Assembly: GCF_018449795.1 (NCBI RefSeq)
Contig: NZ_JAAVVE010000036.1
Span: forward strand, 1 to 44,386
DNA length: 44,386 nucleotides
Reading direction: 5' to 3'
Origin: Sphingomonas sp. dw_22
GTDB lineage: Bacteria > Pseudomonadota > Alphaproteobacteria > Sphingomonadales > Sphingomonadaceae
Numbering within the stretch: the first letter of the stretch is position 1; the number at the start of each line of letters is the position of its first letter. Shown one piece after another: positions 31,437 to 41,100 of this stretch. Under the pieces are notes generated by a model, which saw nothing but the letters and a program-made list of their open reading frames with translations, made no database searches and was not told the origin of the DNA. Position numbers and translations under genes: made by a program.

Positions 31437-32542
31437 CGCAGCGACACATCCGCCGTCACCGAGAGCCCGGCGCGCAGGCGCCGGGCGAGCGGCTGGTCCG
31501 GGTCGATGCGGATGCGCACGCCCACGCGCTGGACGATCTTGGTGAAATTGCCCGAGCCCGGCTCGAACGGCAGCAGCGCGAACTCGGCGCCCGATGCCGG
31601 CGCGAAGCTCTCGACATGGCCGCGCAGCGTCTCGCCGTCGAGCGCATCGACATGCACACGCGCCGCTTGGCCGGGCACCATCCTGCGCGTCTGAGTTTCC
31701 TTGAAATTGGCGACGACATAGAGGCCGCTCACCGGCACCAGGGTCAGCAGCCGCGTGCCGGGCTGGACATAGTCTCCCATCTGCACCTGGCGATTGCCGA
31801 CGATGCCGTCGATCGGCGCGAGGATCACCGTATGGTCGCGATCCTGCCGCGCGAGATCGAGCGCCGCGCGGGCACGCGCTTCGGCCGCCTGCGCCTTGGC
31901 AAGCTGCGCCTCCAGCACGGGCCGCCGTGCCAGCGTCACTTCCACCTGCCGAGTCGCCGTGTCGCGATCGGCACGCGTGCGATCGAGCGACGAGGCCGCG
32001 CCGACCGCGGTCGCGCGCATCCGCTCGACATCGCGGCGGGTGGCGAAGCCCTGCGCCAGCAGCGCCTCGTAGCGCGCGCGATCGGCATCGGCGCGGGCAT
32101 ATTCGGCATCGGCGGAACGGATATTGGTCTGCACCGCACGCACGCCGGCGACGGCAAGCTGGCGGTCGGCGCCGAGCGCTTCGAGCGCCGCCCGCGCATC
32201 CGCCACGCCCGCAACCGCATCGGCCAGATCGGCCTCCGCGGCGGCGACGCGCGCGTTGAAATCGCGCATGTCGATCCGCACCAGCGGCTGGCCGGCATGG
32301 ACGACCTGATTGTCCTGCACCAGCACATCGGTCACCAGCCCGCCCACCTTGGGTGCCACGGTGCTGCTGTCGGCCTTCACATAGGCGTTGTCGGTCGACT
32401 CGCTGGAGCGCGGGGAGAGCAGCCAGGCGATGCCGGCCAAGGCCACCAGCAGGGCGATCACGCCCACGATCAGCGGGTTGCGCGAGATGCGGAGGCGCCG
32501 CTTCGGCACGGCGTCGGTCTGGATCATGGCGGGAGCGTTCAC
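31433..32542 (-). CDS. emrA: EmrA/HlyD-type membrane fusion protein
   Basis: About 369 aa. The periplasmic adaptor of a tripartite efflux pump. N-terminal membrane anchor (NPLIVGVIALLVALAGIAWLL), biotinyl-lipoyl halves STVAPKVGGLVTDVLVQDNQ and ILAPIDGIVGNRQVQMGDYV, a long coiled-coil hairpin between them (about 95-205) and a beta-barrel domain. GTG 32542 overlaps the thioesterase stop as GTGA; the ATG at 32527 is an alternative. Its MFS partner is divergently encoded at 33631. No TolC-like outer-membrane channel is in the window, so one encoded elsewhere must be used. Confidence 0.9.
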   Translation of the reverse strand: MNAPAMIQTDAVPKRRLRISRNPLIVGVIALLVALAGIAWLLSPRSSESTDNAYVKADSSTVAPKVGGLVTDVLVQDNQVVHAGQPLVRIDMRDFNARVAAAEADLADAVAGVADARAALEALGADRQLAVAGVRAVQTNIRSADAEYARADADRARYEALLAQGFATRRDVERMRATAVGAASSLDRTRADRDTATRQVEVTLARRPVLEAQLAKAQAAEARARAALDLARQDRDHTVILAPIDGIVGNRQVQMGDYVQPGTRLLTLVPVSGLYVVANFKETQTRRMVPGQAARVHVDALDGETLRGHVESFAPASGAEFALLPFEPGSGNFTKIVQRVGVRIRIDPDQPLARRLRAGLSVTADVSLR

Positions 32543-32979
32543 TGGGCAAACACCAACAGGGTCGACGTGGCCGAGGCGATCAGCCGGTCCTGGGAATCGA
32601 GGATCCTGGCTTCGGCGAAAGCGACGCGGCGGCCGAAGGACAGGACGGTGCCGATCGCACGGACCTTGCCTGTCCCGGGTGTCATCGCGCGGTGATAGGC
32701 GACCTTCAATTCGAGCGTGGTATAGCTCTGCCCCGCCGCCAGCCGCGAATGCACGGCGATGCCGCAGGCGGAATCGAGCATGGTCGCGGCATAACCGCCA
32801 TGGATGGTGCCGAGCGGATTGAGACTGCGCTCGTCCGGCACGCCCTCGAACACCGCGCGCCCCTCCTCCACCTCGACCAGCGAGACGCCGAAGGTGCGGC
32901 CGATCGGCGGCTGCGCGTCGGTTTCCAGCATGTGGCGGAGTTGCTCGATCCCGCTGAGCGGCGTTTCCCGGTCGCTCAT
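32539..32979 (-). CDS. PaaI-type hotdog thioesterase
   Basis: 146 aa. Single hotdog domain with the PaaI/YdiI signature LNPLGTIHGGYAATMLDSACG (HGG near residues 60-62) and a later AYHRAMTPGTGKVRAIGTV. Such enzymes hydrolyse acyl- or aroyl-CoA thioesters in the cytoplasm. ATG 32977-32979 overlaps the tetR stop (ATGA), and its own stop overlaps the emrA GTG, so it is firmly part of the efflux operon. That placement is unusual. It hints that the pump substrate is an organic acid or aromatic compound also met as a CoA ester. Confidence 0.88.
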   Translation of the reverse strand: MSDRETPLSGIEQLRHMLETDAQPPIGRTFGVSLVEVEEGRAVFEGVPDERSLNPLGTIHGGYAATMLDSACGIAVHSRLAAGQSYTTLELKVAYHRAMTPGTGKVRAIGTVLSFGRRVAFAEARILDSQDRLIASATSTLLVFAQ

Positions 32980-33569
32980 GCCGCGTCTCCCAGGCCGAAG
33001 CGCTCGCATGCCGATGCATGCGCGTTCGCCAATATCGCGTCCGACTGCTCGGGATCAGCGACGGCACGGGCCAGTGCGACCGCGCCGACCAGCTCGGCGA
33101 CCAGCGACGCGGCGCCCCGCTCGGGTTCGGCATGGCCGATCAGCCGCAGCTTCTCCGCCATGCGCGCGGTGAGCCCTGCCAGCCCCTGGCCGAAGCGGAC
33201 GCGTGCATCGGCATCACTCCGCGCCAGATCGCCGGAAAGCGCGGGCAACGGACAGCCGCGATCGCGCGCGTCGCGATGCGCCGAAGACAGATAGAAATCG
33301 ATATAGCTGCGCAGCGCCACACGCGGATCGGCATCGGCCGCCGTCCGCTCCAACCGTGCCCGCGCATCGTCGAACATCGAATCGAGCGCCGCCGCGACCA
33401 GCGCGTCCTTCGATTTGAAATGGGCATAGAAGCCGCCATGCGTCAGCCCGGCGCGCGCCATGATCCCGGCGACGCCGATCCCGCCCGGCCCCTTGGCGCG
33501 GATCTCGCGCGCGGCTTCCTTCAGCACCCGCGCCCGCGTCTGCTCCTTGTGCTCGCTGCCATAGCGCAT
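32976..33569 (-). CDS. TetR-family repressor of the efflux locus
   Basis: 197 aa. The N-terminal TetR helix-turn-helix spans about residues 10-55 (GIGVAGIMARAGLTHGGFYAHF, KSKDALVAAAL). The C-terminal domain shows CPLPALSGDLAR, typical of the AcrR/NemR-like subgroup and with a possibly redox- or electrophile-sensing Cys. ATG 33567-33569 has GGAG 11 nt upstream. It is divergent from the MFS gene across 61 bp that holds the dyad TATG-ACGCA-CATA, so it most likely represses both directions. Upstream frame extension into the MFS gene is rejected. Confidence 0.9.
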   Translation of the reverse strand: MRYGSEHKEQTRARVLKEAAREIRAKGPGGIGVAGIMARAGLTHGGFYAHFKSKDALVAAALDSMFDDARARLERTAADADPRVALRSYIDFYLSSAHRDARDRGCPLPALSGDLARSDADARVRFGQGLAGLTARMAEKLRLIGHAEPERGAASLVAELVGAVALARAVADPEQSDAILANAHASACERFGLGDAA

Positions 33570-33579
33570 GGGCTTGTGA

Positions 33580-33621
33580 ACTCCGTTTATATGACGCACA
33601 TAATATAAAGAATGACGGAGT
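33580..33621. promoter_or_regulatory. Divergent operator region between tetR and the MFS gene
   Basis: The centre is TATGACGCACATA (33590-33602), a 4+5+4 dyad suited to a TetR dimer. Outer perfect arms ACTCCGT (33580-33586) and ACGGAGT (33615-33621) carry the GGAG ribosome sites of the two divergent genes. The symmetry may therefore reflect translation signals as well as regulator binding. ATATAA-like -10 sequences lie on either side of the core. Confidence 0.5.
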
Positions 33622-33630
33622 CGAATTGCA

Positions 33631-35229
33631 ATGGCTGAATCCGCGGCTTCGGCGTCATCGCCCTCGCCGATCGATCCGATGGCGCTGCCCGATCGCCTGA
33701 AATTCCTGATCTTCGGGATCATGGCGTTCGGCCAGTTCATGGCGCTGATCGACATCCAGATCGTCGCCGCATCGCTCAACGAAGTGCAGGCCGGCCTCTC
33801 CACCGGGCCGGACGAGATCTCCTGGGTGCAGACCGCCTATCTGATGGCGGAGCTGGTGATGATCCCCTTCTCCGCCTTCCTGGCGCAGGCGCTGTCGACA
33901 CGCTGGCTGTTCGCGCTCTCGGCGGGGCTGTTCACGGTTTCGAGCGCGCTGTGCGGCCTCGCCTGGAACATCGAATCGATGATCCTCTTCCGGGCGATCC
34001 AGGGGTTCGTCGGCGGCGCGATGGTGCCGACCGTGTTCGCCACGGGCTTCGCGATGTTCTCGGGCAAACAGCGCGCGATGATCCCGGCGATCCTGGGCAT
34101 GGTATCGGTGCTGGCGCCGACGCTGGGGCCGACGGTGGGCGGCTGGATCACCGATGCCTGGAACTGGCGCTGGGTATTCTACATCAACGTCGCGCCGGGT
34201 GCGGCGGTGACGCTGCTCGCGATCTTCGTGATCCGCGTCGATCGGCCCAATCTCGGGATGCTCAAGCGGATCGACTGGGTGCATCTGGGCGCCATGGCGG
34301 TGTTCCTGGGCGGGCTCGAATATGTGCTGGAAGAAGGGCCGAAGAACGATTGGTTCAGCGACAGCGGCATTGCGATCGGCGCCTGGGTGTCGCTGGTGGC
34401 GTTCGTGCTGTTCCTCGAGCGCTCGTTCCGCTCGTCCTCGCCGATCGTCCGGCTGAGCCCCTTCGCCAAGCCGACCTTCGCCTTCGCCTGCATCTTCAAC
34501 CTGGTGATCGGCTTCGGCCTCTATGCCGGCACCTATCTCGTGCCGCTCTTCCTGGGGCGCGTGCGCGGCTATAATGCCAGCGAGATCGGCACGACCGTCT
34601 TCATCGCCGGTATCGCGCAGCTCATGGGCGTGCCGATCGCGGCGGCGCTGTCGCAGCGGGTGGACCAGCGCATCGTCATCACCGTGGGGCTGGCCCTGTT
34701 CGCCTTCGGCCTGTGGCTGTTCTCGGCGATGACGCCCGAATGGGGCTTCCAGGCGTTGCTCTGGCCGCAACTGGTGCGCAGCTTCGCAATCATGCTGTGC
34801 ATCGTGCCCAGCGTCGGGCTGGCGCTGAACGGCTTTGCCGGCGCGGAGCTGCGCTATGCCTCGGGCCTGTTCAACCTGATGCGCAACCTGGGCGGGGCGA
34901 TCGGCATCGCCGTCACCACGACCTGGCTACAGGACATGAGCCGGCTGCACACGCTCCGCCTGGCCGAGGCACTGGGCAATGCGCCCCGCGCCGCGACAGA
35001 CACGGTCGCCAGCCTTGCCCAACAGATCGGCGCGGTCACCCCCGATCCTGCCCGCGCGCTGCTGACCGCGCAGGCGCTGATGGGCCGGATCGTCGGACGC
35101 GAGGCGCTCACCCTCGCCTTCGACGATGTGTTCCGGCTGATGGCCTGGCTGTTCGTCGGGGCGCTGGTGCTAGTGCCGCTATGCCGCCCGCCAAGGCAGG
35201 CGGCATCGGGGCCGATCGAGGCGCATTGA
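33631..35229 (+). CDS. emrB: EmrB/QacA-type MFS drug transporter (DHA2, 14 helices)
   Basis: 532 aa. A proton-driven multidrug exporter of the 14-helix DHA2 family. TM1 carries FGQFMALIDIQIVAASLNEV (motif D1 form) and is followed by SWVQTAYLMAELVMIPFSAFL. TM4-5 contain the RAIQGFVGGAM segment, and motif C appears as ILGMVSVLAPTLGPTVGGWITD. The remaining helices and the large C-terminal loop are intact. It pairs with the EmrA-like fusion protein encoded divergently. GGAG at 33617-33620 precedes the ATG by 10 nt. It ends 95 bp before the M16 gene, with no strong terminator seen. Confidence 0.93.
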   Translation: MAESAASASSPSPIDPMALPDRLKFLIFGIMAFGQFMALIDIQIVAASLNEVQAGLSTGPDEISWVQTAYLMAELVMIPFSAFLAQALSTRWLFALSAGLFTVSSALCGLAWNIESMILFRAIQGFVGGAMVPTVFATGFAMFSGKQRAMIPAILGMVSVLAPTLGPTVGGWITDAWNWRWVFYINVAPGAAVTLLAIFVIRVDRPNLGMLKRIDWVHLGAMAVFLGGLEYVLEEGPKNDWFSDSGIAIGAWVSLVAFVLFLERSFRSSSPIVRLSPFAKPTFAFACIFNLVIGFGLYAGTYLVPLFLGRVRGYNASEIGTTVFIAGIAQLMGVPIAAALSQRVDQRIVITVGLALFAFGLWLFSAMTPEWGFQALLWPQLVRSFAIMLCIVPSVGLALNGFAGAELRYASGLFNLMRNLGGAIGIAVTTTWLQDMSRLHTLRLAEALGNAPRAATDTVASLAQQIGAVTPDPARALLTAQALMGRIVGREALTLAFDDVFRLMAWLFVGALVLVPLCRPPRQAASGPIEAH

Positions 35230-35324
35230 GGTTGACGACCCCGGGCCGCTTTTATCGTCATCCCGCCACATCGGCCGGAGTGACGGAATGGAGGAGGCCG
35301 ACCGACCTCCCCCGAACCCGCCGC

Positions 35325-38045
35325 TCAGCGCAGCTTGCGCCCTTCCGCGTCCCACACCTCGACCGTGCCGAAGTTGAGCGCGCGGATCTTCGCTTCGGTC
35401 TTGGCGAGATCGCCCACCACGACCCAGGTCATCGCATCGGGATGCAGCAGCGTGTTGGCGGTCGTCGTGATCGTCTCCGGGCGCAGGCCGGCATATTGGG
35501 CCGGCAGCGTCGTGATGTAGTCATACGGCTTCCCGAACCGGTTCACGTACTGGAGATAGCCGACCATCGCCTGGTTGGTCTCGAACTGGCCGGGCAGCGC
35601 CAGCACCTGGCCCTTGGCGAGCAGTTCCAGCTCGGCCTGGCTCGCCGGCCTGGTCTTCTGGATCGCGTGGAGCTCCTTGCTGATCTCCGCCAGCGATTCC
35701 GCGGTCTTGTCGGTCTGGACGCTGGTCGCGACGCCGAATGCCTGCGGCCCGCGCGCATCGGCGATGAAGCTGTTGACGCCGTAGGACCAACCCTTGTCCT
35801 CACGCAGGTTCATGTTGAGGCGCGAGGTGAAGGCCCCCCCGAGCACATCGTTCAGCGCGCCCAGATCGAAATCATGCGCGTCGAGCCCCGACGGCATGAT
35901 CTCGCCCACCCGGATCATCGACTGGATCGCGCCGGGTTTGTCGATCAGGATGATCCGGGCCGCCTTTTGCGGGGCGATCGGATCGAGCGTCTTCACGCCC
36001 TTGGGCCGCGCGGGCGCCTTCCAGTCGCCAAAGCCCTTTTCGAGCGCCGCGACCAGCACCGGCAGCGTGGTATCGCCCGAGGCGTAGATCACCGCGTTGT
36101 CCGGCCGGATCCAGCTCTCGTGGAACGCGACCAGATCGTCGCGCGTGATCGACTTTAGCGTCTCCGCCCGGCCCGCCAGCGCGGAACCGTATGCATGGTC
36201 CTTGCCGTAGAGCAGGTTGTTGAAGGTGCGCTGCGCCATCTCTCCCGGATTGACCAGCGACTGGGACAGCGTCGAGAGGTTCAGCGCGCGGTCGCGCTCC
36301 AGATCCTCCTGCCGGAAGCCCGGATTGCGGACATAGTCCGCCCAGAGCGCCACGGACTCGGGCAGCGAGCGGGTGAGCGCCGACAACGCGAAGTCGGTCG
36401 TGTCGCTGTCGCCATAGGCATAGATGCGCGTGCCGACCATCGCCTGGCGCTCGGCGAATGCCTGGGCGTTCAGCGTGCGCGTGCCTTCGTCCATCATCCC
36501 GAGCGTGAAGCCCTGGAGCCCCTTCTTCATGTGCTGCTCGGCCGCCTGGCCGGCATCGAACACCATCGCCATCTCGACGGTCGGCGTGCCCGGCCGTTCG
36601 GAAAGCACCACGCGGATGCCGTTCGAAAGCTTCGCCTCGCGCACCGTCGGCAGCGTCAGCGAGGGCGACGCGCCCAATGCCGGGATATTGCCGCGATCGG
36701 CGGTGTCGACGCTCACCTTGTGGCTGCCGAAGGGCAGCACGGTCAGATGATAGGAGCCCTTGGTCAGCCAGTTGGCCGTGGCGCCGCGCACATCGGCGTT
36801 GGTGACCGCGCCGAAGCGGCGTTCGTCCTCGGCATATTGGCCGGGATTGTCGTCGAACATCGTGCCGGCGGTCAGCGCCATCGCCTTGACGAAGATCGAC
36901 TCCATCGAACGGGCATTGTCGCCATAGGAGCTGATCTTGGAGCGCTTCAGCTCATCCTCGGTCGGGCCGGTCTTGAGGAAATCGCGGAGCACGCCGGCGA
37001 TCGCCGCCTCCGCCTTGGCGCGATCGGCGCCGTCCTTAAGCCGCACGTCGATCGAGAAGGTGCCCGCGATCGCGAAGCTGTCATAGCTGGCGGTCGCGGA
37101 GCTCGCGATCTGCTGGTCCTGGACCAGCGCCTTGTAGAGCCGCGAGGTCTTGCCGCGGCCGAGCACATAGGCCGCCATGCGCAGCGCCGGCGCTTCCGCC
37201 GTGCCGCTGCCCGGCACCGGCCAGTTCCAGGCGATCGCGGTCTGCGGGACGTCGTCCTGCATCACTTCGGCCTTGTCGACCGGGAGCGTCGGCACCCAGG
37301 CCTTGATCCGGCCGGTGGGCGGACCCGAGGGGATGCTGCCGAAATATTTCTCCATCAGCGTCCTGGCCTGCGCGATGGTGACGTCGCCGCTCAGCGTGAC
37401 GACCGCATTGGCCGCGCCGTAATATTTGCGGAACCAGTCCTTCACGTCCTCCAGCGAGGCGGCGTTCAGGTCCGCCATCGATCCGATGGTCGAGTGGTAA
37501 TAGGGATGGTTGACCGGGAAGATGCCCTCCGCCTCGCGATCGTTCATCGCGGCATAGGGCTGGTTCTCGCGGGTGCGCTTTTCGTTCTGGACGACGGCGC
37601 GCTGCTCGTCGAGCTTGGCCTGGGTGATCGCGCCGAGCAGATAGCCCATGCGATCCGATTCCAGCCATAAAACCCGTTCGAGGCCGCCGGTGGGGACGAT
37701 CTCGTAATAATAGGTCTGGTCGAGCGAGGTGGCGCCGTTGACGCCCGACGTGCCGATCTCCTGGAGCGGCGGCATATATTCCTTGTCGTGATGTTCGGAG
37801 CCGTTGAACATCAGATGCTCATAGAGATGCGCGAAGCCGGATTTGCCAGCCGGCTCGTTCATCGATCCCACATGATACCAGACGGTGAAGGCCACCTTCG
37901 GCGTCTTGTGATCCTCATGCACGACGACGCGCAGGCCGTTGCCGAGCGTGAATTGCTCGTAAGGCACCGCCTCCTGCGCACGCACGGGTTGCGTGGCGGC
38001 AATGGCGATGGCCGCCGACGCGAGGAGCAGCTTCATAGGCTTCAT
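35325..38045 (-). CDS. Periplasmic M16 (pitrilysin-family) zinc peptidase, FusC-like size
   Basis: 906 aa with a signal peptide (cleavage after ..QPVRA, about residue 23). The inverted zinc motif is H73-L-Y-E76-H77, with the third ligand E155 in RAVVQNEKR. The second half (from about 460) repeats the fold without the zinc motif, as in full-length M16 proteases that enclose small proteins and peptides. It lies 85 bp downstream of the STN-type TonB receptor, separated by a strong hairpin. The pair recalls FusA/FusC, where an imported ferredoxin is cut by the M16 protease. A substrate imported by this receptor is therefore probably a peptide or small protein; that is inference. AGGAAG precedes the ATG; ATG at 38036 is an alternative. 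Confidence 0.9.
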   Translation of the reverse strand: MKPMKLLLASAAIAIAATQPVRAQEAVPYEQFTLGNGLRVVVHEDHKTPKVAFTVWYHVGSMNEPAGKSGFAHLYEHLMFNGSEHHDKEYMPPLQEIGTSGVNGATSLDQTYYYEIVPTGGLERVLWLESDRMGYLLGAITQAKLDEQRAVVQNEKRTRENQPYAAMNDREAEGIFPVNHPYYHSTIGSMADLNAASLEDVKDWFRKYYGAANAVVTLSGDVTIAQARTLMEKYFGSIPSGPPTGRIKAWVPTLPVDKAEVMQDDVPQTAIAWNWPVPGSGTAEAPALRMAAYVLGRGKTSRLYKALVQDQQIASSATASYDSFAIAGTFSIDVRLKDGADRAKAEAAIAGVLRDFLKTGPTEDELKRSKISSYGDNARSMESIFVKAMALTAGTMFDDNPGQYAEDERRFGAVTNADVRGATANWLTKGSYHLTVLPFGSHKVSVDTADRGNIPALGASPSLTLPTVREAKLSNGIRVVLSERPGTPTVEMAMVFDAGQAAEQHMKKGLQGFTLGMMDEGTRTLNAQAFAERQAMVGTRIYAYGDSDTTDFALSALTRSLPESVALWADYVRNPGFRQEDLERDRALNLSTLSQSLVNPGEMAQRTFNNLLYGKDHAYGSALAGRAETLKSITRDDLVAFHESWIRPDNAVIYASGDTTLPVLVAALEKGFGDWKAPARPKGVKTLDPIAPQKAARIILIDKPGAIQSMIRVGEIMPSGLDAHDFDLGALNDVLGGAFTSRLNMNLREDKGWSYGVNSFIADARGPQAFGVATSVQTDKTAESLAEISKELHAIQKTRPASQAELELLAKGQVLALPGQFETNQAMVGYLQYVNRFGKPYDYITTLPAQYAGLRPETITTTANTLLHPDAMTWVVVGDLAKTEAKIRALNFGTVEVWDAEGRKLR

Positions 38046-38067
38046 GGGAAAATTCTTCCTTGGAGGT

Positions 38068-38104
38068 AAAAGGCCGGTTCCCCTGGGAGCAGGGGGAACC
38101 GGCC
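38068..38104 (-). terminator. Strong hairpin with U4 tail between TonB receptor and M16 gene
   Basis: GGCCGGTTCCCC (38072-38083) pairs perfectly over 12 bp with GGGGAACCGGCC (38093-38104) around a 9-nt loop. On the minus strand it is followed by TTTT and, only 22 nt later, by the M16 start codon. It has the form of an intrinsic terminator, so M16 would be expressed by read-through at a lower level, or the stem protects the receptor mRNA 3' end. Confidence 0.7.
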
Positions 38105-38130
38105 GGAACGCGACCGCCGGATCGGCCGCC

Positions 38131-41100
38131 TTAGAAAATGGTGGAAATGCCGATCTTGAACTTGCGCCCGCCCAGATAGGTGGCGCGGGTGTAATAGCCG
38201 GCGATCAACTGCTGCACGTCGGGCGTATCGGTGCTCTTGAGCAGGTCCGACGCCTCGACATAGATACGCACCTTGCGGGTCGTCGGATCGAGATAATATT
38301 CGCCGTGGAAGTCCAGCGTCTGGACGCCCTTGTCATAGACGCTGAGCCCGCGCGGCGCGAAATTGTTCAGCGTCCTCGACTGGAAGCTGTAGGCCAGCGT
38401 CGCATCGAAACCGTATTTGTTGTAGGTCAGCGAGGCCGTGCCCGAATGCTTGGGCTGCTGGTTGAACGGCAGGCCCGAGAATTCGTAGATGTCCTGGCCC
38501 GCCGGCGCGAAGGGCCAGCTGTAGCGCTGCCAGCGGCTGCTGTGCGTGTAGGTATAGTTGGCATAGATGCCCAGGCCGCTCAGCGCGCCGGGCAGGAAGT
38601 CGAACTGGCGCTCGAACTGCCCTTCGATGCCCCAGATAGTGGCCGGATGGCTGCTGTTGATCGGCGCGAAACCGATGATCTGGTAATTCTCCGGATGCGC
38701 CGGATCGAAATAGGGCGCCCCCTGGAAATAGGGGTGATCGGGCAGCGTGAGATTGGCCAGGTTGGCCGGTCCGTCGCTCTGGTTGGACTGGAGCAGATTG
38801 TTGATCCGCTTATAGAACCCACCGATCTTGATGATGCCGATCTTGTGATAATATTCGGCGCTCAGATCGAAATTATGCGTCGTCGCCTGCTTCAGGTTCG
38901 GGTTGCCCGAGCTGATCTGGAGGATCGGCTGGGGGCCGTTGGGCCCAGGGATCGGGAAGTTGATGAAGGCGATCCGGGTCTGCGCCGAAAGCTCGCCGAT
39001 CTGCGGGCGGGCGACCGACATGAAATAGCCGCCGCGGAAGATCAGATTGTCGGTCTGGCGATAATTGAACAGCACGCGCGGCAGGAAATCCTCCGACGAG
39101 ACCTTTTCGGAGACAAGCTTAGTGAACTGGTTCTGGAAGGGAAGATCGTTGCCGAGACCCGATCCGTCGAGCAGCGGTCCGGTATAGGTGGGGAAGACGA
39201 GATTGTTCGCCGCCAGATCGGTGCGGTTATAGCGCACGCCGCCGATCACCTCGAGCTTGCCGAACTCCAGCCGCGCCTGGAGATAGGCAGCGTAATTGTC
39301 CTCCCGCGTCGATTGCTTGTCCTGCCCCTCGGCCGGTGGGATCGGCGCCAGCTGGAGGTCGGGGTTCGCCGCCATGTACTGACCGATATTGTCGAGGAAG
39401 TGGATCAGCGTCGCTTCACTCATCGCAGTGAAGTTCGCGCCGCTGACACCGACCCGGCCGAGATCGGTCGGCTCGAACGGCAGCCCCAGTTGCTGGATGC
39501 TCGCGTTGCCGGCGAATTGAGTACGCAGTAGATTGTTCTTGAAGGTGGCGCGCTCGTAGCGGGCACCGACCTCGATATATTTCAGGAATCCCCAGTTCAT
39601 GTCCCAGCGCGTGCTGAGATCGGCGGTGTAGCGGTCGTTCTTGCCGGTGGTGACGTCGATCTGGCCGGTGCCCGCCGTGATCGTGTATTTCGACGGATCG
39701 TTGATGAGCGCCCAGCCAGCATTGCTGAGCAGCGGGATCGGGATAGCGCTGCCGCTGCGCGGCGCGAACGGCGAGACGATATAGCCGAGCGTGGGATCGA
39801 TCGCCTCGGGCAGAAAATAATCCGCCGTCGCCGCAGTCGCCGGTGGGCGAAGATCGAGCGTGGTGTTGCGCCCGTGATCCTCGCTGCCATGGGCATAGCC
39901 GAGCAGATATTTGAAGGTGAATTTGCCGAAGCTGGACTTGCCGTTGAAGCTGTAGGTGTCGGTGACCGTCTTGGCGTCGGGATCGTAGCGATACTGCTGT
40001 TCGCGCTGCAGCCCCGCATTATCATCGGCCAGATCGACGTGCAGCGCGGAACGCACCTCGCCGCCCGGCACGTCCGAATATTTCATCGGGGCCGAGAAGA
40101 TGTCGGTCAGCGAATAGGTGGTGCGCTTGGCTTCCGAGTGCTGGAAGTCGAACTTCAGGTTGGTGTGCTCGCCGACCTGCCACTCGCCGGAGACCGTCGC
40201 CGCCAGCGTGGTCTGCTTCACATGGTTGAAGCCGGTCTCAATCTGGCTGACATAGGCGCCGTCGTCGCCCGGCGCGAACGGAAAGATCGCGAGTGGATCG
40301 ACCGCATCGGCCGAAGTCGGCAGGCTGCCGTCGGCGTTGTTCGGCAGGAACGCGCCGAACTTGGTCACCGTGTTGTACGAGATGTTGCGCACCGAGTTGC
40401 GGCGATACTGGACCGACGCGCTGAGGCCGAGATTGTCCTGCGCGCCGAAACGGCCCGCAACCGTGCCCGAAACCAGCAGGTCGCGGCTGAAATCCTTGCC
40501 GCTCAGGCCCGTCTCGGCCTGGAGATTGGCATAGCGATGCGGCCGGTTGAGCGGCGACATCGTCTCGATCTCGACCAGGCCGCCGGTGCCGGCGCTGTCC
40601 TGGCTGGGGAGCAGGCTCTTGCTGATCGTGATCTTGGCGACCGAATCCGCCAGCAGGTTGCTCAGGTCCGCCGAACGGCCGGTGCCGTTGCCGACCGGAA
40701 GCTGGAGCCCGTTGAGCTTGACGTTGTTCATGTCCGGATCGAGGCCGCGGACGACGACGTTGGTGCCGTCGCCGGTCAGCGAGTCGCGCTGGAACGAGAC
40801 GCCGGGCGCGCGGCGCAGCGCGTCGGAAAAGGTGGTGCCGGTGAAATTGCCGAGATCGTCGGCGGAGATCACGTCGGAATTATTCTCGGCGGTGCGCTGG
40901 AGGTTGAGCGCATTGGCGCGGGCGCTGCGCGAGCCATAGACGACGATGTCGGATCCCGGTCCGCCCGGCTGGGCCATCGTCAGGTCGATGCTGGCGTCCT
41001 CGCCGCCCGTCAGTTCGACCGTCTGGGTGATCGTCTCGAAGCCCAGGAACGAGATTTCGAGCGTGTACTGGCCCGCGCGCAGGTCCGGGAAGCGGAAATT

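Noticed and set aside
35230..35324. Possible terminator GGAGG..CCTCC between the MFS and M16 genes
   Set aside because: Only 5 bp of stem, a large loop and no U-tract on either strand, so not reported as a feature.
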